DNA of 64,000 nt from Maratus speciosus (lineage: Eukaryota > Arthropoda > Arachnida > Araneae > Salticidae). Numbering within the stretch: the first letter of the stretch is position 1; each line of letters begins with the position of its first letter. Under the pieces are notes generated by a model. That model ran no database searches. It saw nothing but the letters and a program-made list of their open reading frames with translations, and had not been told where the DNA came from. A program made the position numbers and the translations under genes. Shown here one piece after another: positions 57,530 to 64,000 of the stretch. The stretch is taken from contig OZ010800.1 in assembly GCA_963932465.1 (NCBI GenBank), positions 92,864,807-92,928,806 on the forward strand. The letters run 5' to 3'.

Positions 57530-58629
57530 AAACATTAATTAAAAGAAGACATTATTTCCAGTCGTATGGCTATTTTCATTTTCTTCTGAAACAAGTTTGA
57601 TAAAGAAAATGTTTGCGATGTTCTCGAGGTTTTTTTTTTCTTTTTTACGGAATGCACATAATAACTTTTACCCAAATCTAAATCCTTGTTTCTAATTAAT
57701 TCCCTGCGAAGTTGTTTCTTTTCCACAGCTTATTTTGTAATTAGAATCGGATAGTTTGTAATGACCTAAATTAATACCACTTCTTGTAAAACATACATTT
57801 TGATGTAAGTTTTACTACTAATGGTATGAAATGCTACTGAACACAAATGAAATAAAATAAGACCAAAAAAAATATATAAAGGATTTTTATATGATGGATA
57901 AAATTTAAACTTCTACTAATCTGATAATTGTCATTATTAAAACTATTGCACTGTAGAATACAAATTGTTTTATCTATATTTTTATGCACATTATTTTTTT
58001 TTCTTTAAATATTTTGTTTATCATTTTACACAATAAAGAAATTTTAAGAGTAATAATCGTTTTATCCGTTATTAAAAACGTGCTTATATTTTAAGCTTTG
58101 ATTTATTTTATGCTTTTAAGGAAGTGTTTTGATTACATGATTGAAAATATCATTCAGATATTAACTTTCTTTCCAGGATATAATTTATAAAGACATTGTA
58201 TTTTAATGAAGACGTCGAAATTAAATACAATAAAGATATTTTCAATTCATTTTCCAAAAAAATCATATTTATTGTACTAAAGTAAATATTATATTCAGTA
58301 ATAAATTTGTAAACAGCTATAATACTTTGTTTGCGAAATAAAATAGAAAAGATTAATTATGCAAAATATTATAATAAATGTTTTTCTTTGATTTTAAAGG
58401 CTGTACTTTTTGATAGAAATTTTTTAATTACTTTCCATTTTTGTTATATCATTGGAAAATGGAACATGTTTTAATATTTTTTTTGCTAAATTTTTTAAAC
58501 GTTTTATTCATGTTTTGGATGTAAAATATTTCTTATTAGAAACAAATTTACTTATTTCAAACTATAATCAGTATTCAGAAATTCGTTTAAATTATTTCCA
58601 TATCGGGAAATTTAAGGGAATTGTTATAG
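57530..58629. repeat. Family C repeat, copy 2
   Basis: Matches 12590-13765 throughout. It starts directly at the family B border and ends at the pogo-like TIR. Confidence 0.6.
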
Positions 58630-59951
58630 GGTAATTCTAGGATAGATGGCCAAAGAGGAGAGATGGCCAGTCTAAAGATTTCAAAAATTATATCATAGAT
58701 TGCAGCATACTCGTTGTTCGCAAGATATAGTTCAACGAGTTCATTCGTTGTGACATACAGCTGTGTTTTTCAATTATAAAAAGAAAGTGTAATTTTAAAG
58801 TTTATTTAATTTAGTGGTTGGATATTTTTGTTGAGTAAGGTGTCTGAATGTTTCGCATTACGTATGTTACATTTATTTTATTGTAAGGACATTTAAGGCA
58901 CGTATATAATCCAATTTTTACTTTAAGTCTAAAACAAAGACGTACAATGGTAGAATGACACTTTAAATTGGGTGGAAATCGGTCCATCCATTTTAGGATT
59001 GATGGCCACATTAAATCAAGAAGAGATGGCCATGGTCACCTATAATAAATATTTCATAAGTAAACGGAGTGAGGATTTTAACTAAATATAATTATTTTTA
59101 AACTAAGTATATAATTTTTATGTTTATAATCATAATAATTGATTTAATTATTTAAATTTTAACTAATAAAAGTATTTCAATAACAGTAATATTATATGGC
59201 CTAACGATGTACTTTTGTTTTAGAAAATATTGATAAACTTCGGGAACGTTCATCCCAAAAACAGATATAGTTAATAAATTAACTTTAAACCTGAAAAGTC
59301 TAAAATAAACGCGAGAAAAAAAAAAAAACACGACATTTCCAGCAGCGAAAGAGATGAAATACGATTGAAATTATTAGATTCTGCAAAATCCGGAGGAATA
59401 GTATTGGATGAGGATCACTGTGCTGGGTGTGGAGAGGAATATAATACCACAACGAAAAATGATTACTTGATACGATGAATAAGGTGCCAGAAGTGGTTCC
59501 ATTGAAACGTGTACAAAATAGCATGATCTTTGCTGAAAATGTGGTAAAATTTTACAAAAAGTGGAGGATTGAAATTGTACTTCAAATTTTGTTTATTCAT
59601 ATTTTGTTCACAGATTTTCCGGGATATGATTGCATCTTTAACACATTTCTATATGCTTTCCGTCATTACCTACATGAAATGTCTTATTCTTCGCTATTTT
59701 TACTTAATTTTTTCTTTCTTGGATTGGATGGCATTCTCTCCTCGGCTTGAAGGAGAGATGGCCATCTGCCATTTTAATTTCAATTTTGTTTTCCACTTTT
59801 TGTTCTTTATATTTAATTATTTTTTGACCAAAATATGATGAGTGTATGTATAAGGATTTCAAATATGCATAAACATGTCTTGTATTTGTATTCTAAGAAT
59901 TTTTATTTCAATCTTTAAAAACTATAGCCATCTATTCTAGAATTGCCCTAT
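58630..59951 (+). mobile_element. pogo-like element, copy 2, complete ends
   Basis: TIRs AGGGTAATTCTAGGATAGAT and, inverted at the right, AGGGCAATTCTAGAATAGAT. The motif GAGATGGCCA occurs several times (58661, 59023, 59755 and variants). ~1.3 kb, too short for a full pogo/Tigger transposase. It contains only the gene's 3' remnant. Confidence 0.65.
59330..59570 (+). pseudogene. pogo-like transposase C-terminal zinc finger, remnant
   Basis: Reads LDEDHCAGCGEEYNTTTKND then ...IRCQKWFH (59404-59504): the C-x2-C ... W/I-x-C-x2-C-x-x-W-x-H-E-x-C pattern that ends many arthropod pogo/Tigger-like transposases. A TGA interrupts it near 59474 and one extra T after 'ttccatt' (59504) breaks the HETC that copy 1 keeps. 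The DDE core and HTH are absent. Assignment rests on this motif alone. Confidence 0.5.
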
Positions 59952-60600
59952 GTGTAATATTATTGAAATTAATTTAGAACGGTTACATTATGAATTTAAA
60001 GAATTGTACACTATTGAAAATGAATTTAAATTAATCGTTCATGCAACTTGTAAAATAAATTATTTAACTGTTTAAGAATGGTTAATGTTTTTACCGTTCG
60101 TCTAAAATTTAGAAATTGTTAATGCTGACAATATTATGAACTGATATTTTAACTAAGAAAAAAATTCTCTAAAGATAAATTATAGTAGTTAACCTTTAAA
60201 AAGAGATATTCCTTTTACAAATTTAAAAACATGAAACATGATCTATATGTGCTAACTTTTTATTTGTAACAAAATTTCTTTTATCTTTTGTAAAAACATT
60301 ACTTTGCTAACGTAAAGTACCTAACTAGAAGGCCCTGTTAAAAGGTATGGCATAATATATAATTTATATTATAATTTATATATTATTAGATATTCCGTGA
60401 ATCGTCTTTTAATGTAATGAGCATTTAAATAGCTACGTTTATTTTCGTCTTTAATTGATCTTACAAATATGAAGCCATTTGATTATATAAAAGGTTGAAA
60501 GAAGTTTCCGTATGAACGTAAAATATTTTGTAATAATTTTGAAATTTATAATATATGGCAATATTGTTTATAATATTACAATCTGAAAGGAAAATTTTAA
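59952..60600. other. Intergenic, AT-rich
   Basis: Nothing recognised. Confidence 0.4.
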
Positions 60601-60657
60601 GTGAATTAATGTTGATTAATTACAGCAAAAAAAAAAAAAAAATGTGTCACAGCTGGA

Positions 60658-60900
60658 ATGAGGATAAAATTCCGAAGTAGGGAAGACGAAAACCAGAATT
60701 TTATTCCCGCTGAGTCATATAAAGCAGTACCTGAATGTAAATCATCAGATACCCTTACGGCAGATTCATGGCACTCAGTATCAATAAACATGTCAGTAGA
60801 TTTGAGACAAAGTTCGATTTTAGAATGTGATTCTGTTATTTTTAAGTCTTTGCATTACAAAGCATTACTAATACGTGAAGGTATTTCACCCCATTTCTAA
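60658..60900 (+). CDS. Hypothetical 80-codon ORF, possible exon
   Basis: The frame is open from about 60640 (CVTAGMRIKFRSREDENQ) to the TAA at 60898-60900. Composition is protein-like (mixed, few homopolymeric residues, several Ser/Cys) and less AT-biased than the neighbours. A possible acceptor 'attaattacag' precedes it (60617-60627), then an A-run. I do not recognise a domain. No repeat copy is present elsewhere in the window. The opposite strand is also open (60791-60606), which weakens the case. It may be a host exon, a transposon relic or chance. Confidence 0.25.
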   Translation: MRIKFRSREDENQNFIPAESYKAVPECKSSDTLTADSWHSVSINMSVDLRQSSILECDSVIFKSLHYKALLIREGISPHF

Positions 60901-61436
60901 AATATTCTCAAAATACAACTGAGAAGGTAAAAATTCACACGCATTATATGTTATATGTAAGAAAGAATATACTGATAAACTTACTTCAAATAAATATGCC
61001 GGTTATGACGGAAGATGACGCCTAGCACACTGATATGAATTAATATATCAACAAATGCATTATCTATGACAGAACGCAACATGGTATCTGTTTCCAATTG
61101 TGAATGTTAAAACCTTGTGATCATTGTGATTGTTTTGCATTAGATTTAGCTTTCGATAGGCATGGACTATAGCGATATGAATTTTTCTAATGATTTTTAA
61201 ACAAACTATTTGTTTTGAATAAATTACAAATGCATCCCTGAGAGAATCTAAAATGTGTTGAAAAATGTTTAATACCCACCTTGGAAATTGCTTTATATAA
61301 AAATAGTTATATTTTGTTCATATTTGACTGTATATTGTGCAAAATAACAAATATAAGATTACTTAAGAAAATATAACTATTTCATTCATTGGTAGAAAAA
61401 AATAAGCTGTCAATTTATGCATATGTGAGCATTTCC
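60901..61436. other. Intergenic, AT-rich
   Basis: Nothing recognised. Confidence 0.4.
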
Positions 61437-61556
61437 ACGAGCACTTGTCGTGTAAGTCACATACTATGATTTTTGACTACCAGAATTTTAGAACGGAAAA
61501 ATGTGACTTATTTTATGGGAGATATCTCGTTAATTGTAAAAGGCGAAGCAAACTTT

Positions 61557-61607
<51 letters not shown>

Positions 61608-61644
61608 GCAAGCATAGTATGTGACTTACACGACAAGTGCTCGT
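61437..61644. mobile_element. 208-bp MITE with perfect 32-bp TIRs
   Basis: Arms 61437-61468 and 61613-61644 are exact inverse copies, starting ACGAGCACTTGTCGTGTAAG. The interior is ~95 bp of sequence plus a pure A-tract of about 46 (61561-61606). No coding sequence. No clear target duplication. Confidence 0.75.
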
Positions 61645-62185
61645 AGATATACCCATGTATAAAGATTGATTTTTATTTTTTAAATGTAGAAAAACAATCA
61701 GTATTTATGGAAAAATAAAAAATTCTTAGTTATCTTTTCACAGTAAACCGATTTAAACAGGTTTCAATTGATAGTTCAATTTGGAAGTCTCTGAAGACAA
61801 GCTATGAATGAAGTTCACCGTAATGAAATCTTGCATGCGTTCTTAGCGTTCTTTTGTGGTAAAATCGAGGTGCTTGTAGTTTGTTCACTGTTTGATATAT
61901 ATCATCCATTTTGCCTTCCATTGTTTCATATTTTGGAAATTTGCTCGCTCGTGTTTTCTACTCATCATGAAACATTAAATGCTAGATTATATTTTAATTG
62001 TAAAGTAATATGAAAATACTATTGCGCACTTTATTCAGGCATGTACTTTTAAATCTGTATATTTATACCATAGAATAAGATTTGAAATTGAATTATCCTG
62101 CTCTAAAAATAATTGAAAACATTCTTAAATTATTTCTCCATTAAAAAGGAAATCAATAAACCATTCATGTTTGTCTCTGCTCTTT
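61645..62185. other. Intergenic, AT-rich
   Basis: A 69-codon frame (61804-62013) has no recognisable features. Otherwise nothing. Confidence 0.35.
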
Positions 62186-63244
62186 ATCCCTTTATCTACT
62201 GACGGTACTTATAAGTACCATTAAAATAACTTGTCATAAAAATCATTTAATACATCTATGGGGCTATGCATATATAACGTTATCATTTTAGGGCGGAGGG
62301 GGGTCTAGCACATGATATCGTAAGATATCGATAGGGGGAGGGGGGTTGACTTTTGATAACGTAATCATTTCTGATTCAACCAAAATTTTCTCTTTTTATT
62401 TGTAACTTGGTCTTTACATCAACGTAGTATGTTCATTACGATTATCTTTTACAATTGTCATAAGCACGTGTTACAATTATCTTTTTTTAATATATTATCT
62501 ACTTTTATGAGAATACAAAATTATTAGTAAAATCATTATGTGATTATAAAATTATTTAATTTCAAAATATTGAAAACCCCAACCTTTAGAATTCCTATTC
62601 TTCTGTATGCATATATAATCCGCTGTTCGACAAACCATATGCGAGGTATGTTTGAAATGGTACTTGTGTTTACTAGTAATTAAAATAGAAAGAATGTTCT
62701 CCACCTGTTTTGTTGATAAAAAATTTTGTCTGCCCTATCTCCTGCAGGAAAGTTGCAAGAAGACATTATTACGTTGAATGCATTGTGTAACAAAAATATA
62801 TTATTGTATACTTTTAAACAGTAACTATTTCGTTTAAGTGTTATTTGATATAAAGTTATTTCATATATAAAGTGACATTTTTATTGGCTTCTCTTCATTT
62901 GTATCAATAAAGTATGCGAATAATTAATGCAACCATATTTGTATATCACTCCAAGCAAAAGAAAAAATATTCCAAAAATCTAAAAAAAAAATTATACATT
63001 GATAACGATATCATTACCGGAGGGGGGGGGGGGGGTTCAAGGAATGATAACGTATGATATCGTAAGGGGGAGGGGGTCTAAAGTTTCCAAAAACTTGATA
63101 ACGTTATATATGCACAGCCCCTATAAGTAGTAGTACTGTTTACTATGAGTTATAGATGCATTACTTTATCTTGTTCCAAAATCATTATCGGTTACAGAAA
63201 TATTTTTTAAAGGATGATTTATTTTCCTATTGCATATTTTCAGC

Positions 63245-63294
<50 letters not shown>

Positions 63295-63580
63295 GGGGGG
63301 GGGGGATTTTTCAATTCGGAAATATTTCTATATTTCTATTGAAAGTACATTATATTTGTACATTTCCTAATTCTACAAAATACTAAGAAAAATATTTAAA
63401 ATAAAAGATTTGAGTGGGGTTATAATTATTCCCAAAAATTCAAATTTAATAAATCATTCTAAATCCTTCAATCCTTCTAAAATTTATTAAACTATTATGT
63501 AAATCTTCTAATCTAGTTTCAAAAATGCACAAAAAATGCTTTAGAAGATAAAATTTTCATGAACTCATAATTCAGTACAC
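62186..63580. mobile_element. Family B MITE, copy interrupted by a transposon
   Basis: 62186-62259 and 63122-63580 align with copy 1 (9326-9870). The right end is eroded (cagtacacaaaaag). A T-run of 48 followed by a G-run of 12 (63246-63305) expands the site that in copy 1 reads 'ggggga'. Confidence 0.7.
62260..63121. mobile_element. 862-bp non-autonomous transposon inserted in family B
   Basis: TIRs GGGGCTATGCATATATAACG and, inverted, GGGGCTGTGCATATATAACG (26 bp, one mismatch). TAT on both sides (62257-62259, 63122-63124). Subterminal 'gatatcgtaag' and G-runs occur near each end. AT-rich interior without a gene. Confidence 0.75.
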
Positions 63581-64000
63581 AAAAAGTAAAAAACATATTG
63601 CAAAAAATTTAAAAAAATGCTTCATTCCATTTATATTGTACAATATTTATAGTATTGAGTTTAAGGGGGTTCTTCACGCACTTTAAAACACAAGCACCGT
63701 AATTTTAATGCTATGGGCAGTAGGGTGGGTCGAAAAAAACGAAATATTAATAATAGAAATGTAATAGAGCGGAAAAGTTGCCTTTTGTAATAAAGAATAA
63801 ATTTGTAAAATATTACCCCGATCGGTTAATATCTTTTACCGCCGCAAGGGGGGCGAAAATTCCAAAAATCGCAAAAAAACATGTTTTTTTTCAATATTTT
63901 TTTTAAATTATCCAAACGTACGAATACAATTTCTAATAGGACGCAATAGCTACATGAAGATATAATAAATGTTCCGGTAAATACTCATTATGATAAAGGC
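63581..64000. other. Intergenic to window edge
   Basis: No gene. 63660-63870 is somewhat richer in GC, with 'taccgccgcaaggggggcg' and is perhaps part of a repeat continuing beyond the window. Confidence 0.35.

Noticed and set aside
1..64000. CRISPR arrays, operons, bacterial-type regulatory sites
   Set aside because: No regularly spaced exact repeats with unique spacers and no prokaryotic gene organisation; the window is eukaryotic.

Overview
This is an AT-rich (roughly 70 %) animal genomic window in which almost everything recognisable is transposable-element sequence, much of it nested and decayed. I found no intact host gene and no intact transposon ORF. Element content (piggyBac, Tc1/mariner, Tc3-like, pogo-like, Helitron, Ty3/gypsy, an RNase-H-bearing non-LTR element, and a GIY-YIG Penelope-like element with hammerhead ribozymes) points to an arthropod. 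An arachnid such as a spider is my best guess; it is inference, not proven.

Layout. 1-1.1 kb: tail of a piggyBac transposase. 1.5-2.9 kb: gypsy gag-protease on the minus strand. 2.9-4.9 kb: small TTAA/CCC-ended MITEs and an inverted repeat pair. 5.15-5.93 kb: a GC-richer block of unknown origin, followed by a tRNA-derived SINE head. 7.8-14.5 kb: MITEs, a deleted mariner and a degenerate ~145-bp tandem repeat. 15.3-17.9 kb: a degraded Helitron Rep. 18.97-20.54 kb: a complete-ended Tc3-like element. 20.8-23.35 kb: degenerate tandem repeats, a fold-back element and a deleted mariner-type element with ~110-bp TIRs. 25.7-26.4 kb: a MITE with a palindrome. 27.7-35.4 kb: repeat families A and B, each with a younger non-autonomous transposon inserted; other copies in the window give the empty site. 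35.6-35.9 kb: a fold-back element.

The centrepiece is 36.8-50.85 kb. A non-LTR retrotransposon (coiled-coil/CCHC ORF1; endonuclease, RT and RNase H ORF2) is split inside ORF1 by a 7.8-kb Penelope-like (PLE) insertion flanked by an exact 13-bp target duplication (37725-37737 and 45541-45553). The PLE complex is mirror-like: two copies on minus, then two on plus, inverting at 40767/40768. Each copy boundary holds a hammerhead ribozyme motif, four in all. Two are well formed, one has a stem II mismatch, and one has lost stem III through a 6-nt deletion.

50.85-64 kb: a possible relic exon, two copies of a 'ggggtctcaggactct' repeat, a second copy of the 25.7-kb MITE, two pogo-like elements with a zinc-finger remnant, more TTAA-type MITEs, one short ORF that could be an exon (60658-60900), a tiny MITE with 32-bp perfect TIRs, and a family B copy with another transposon in it. 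Repeat families are lettered A, B, C, E, G and M1 for cross-reference.
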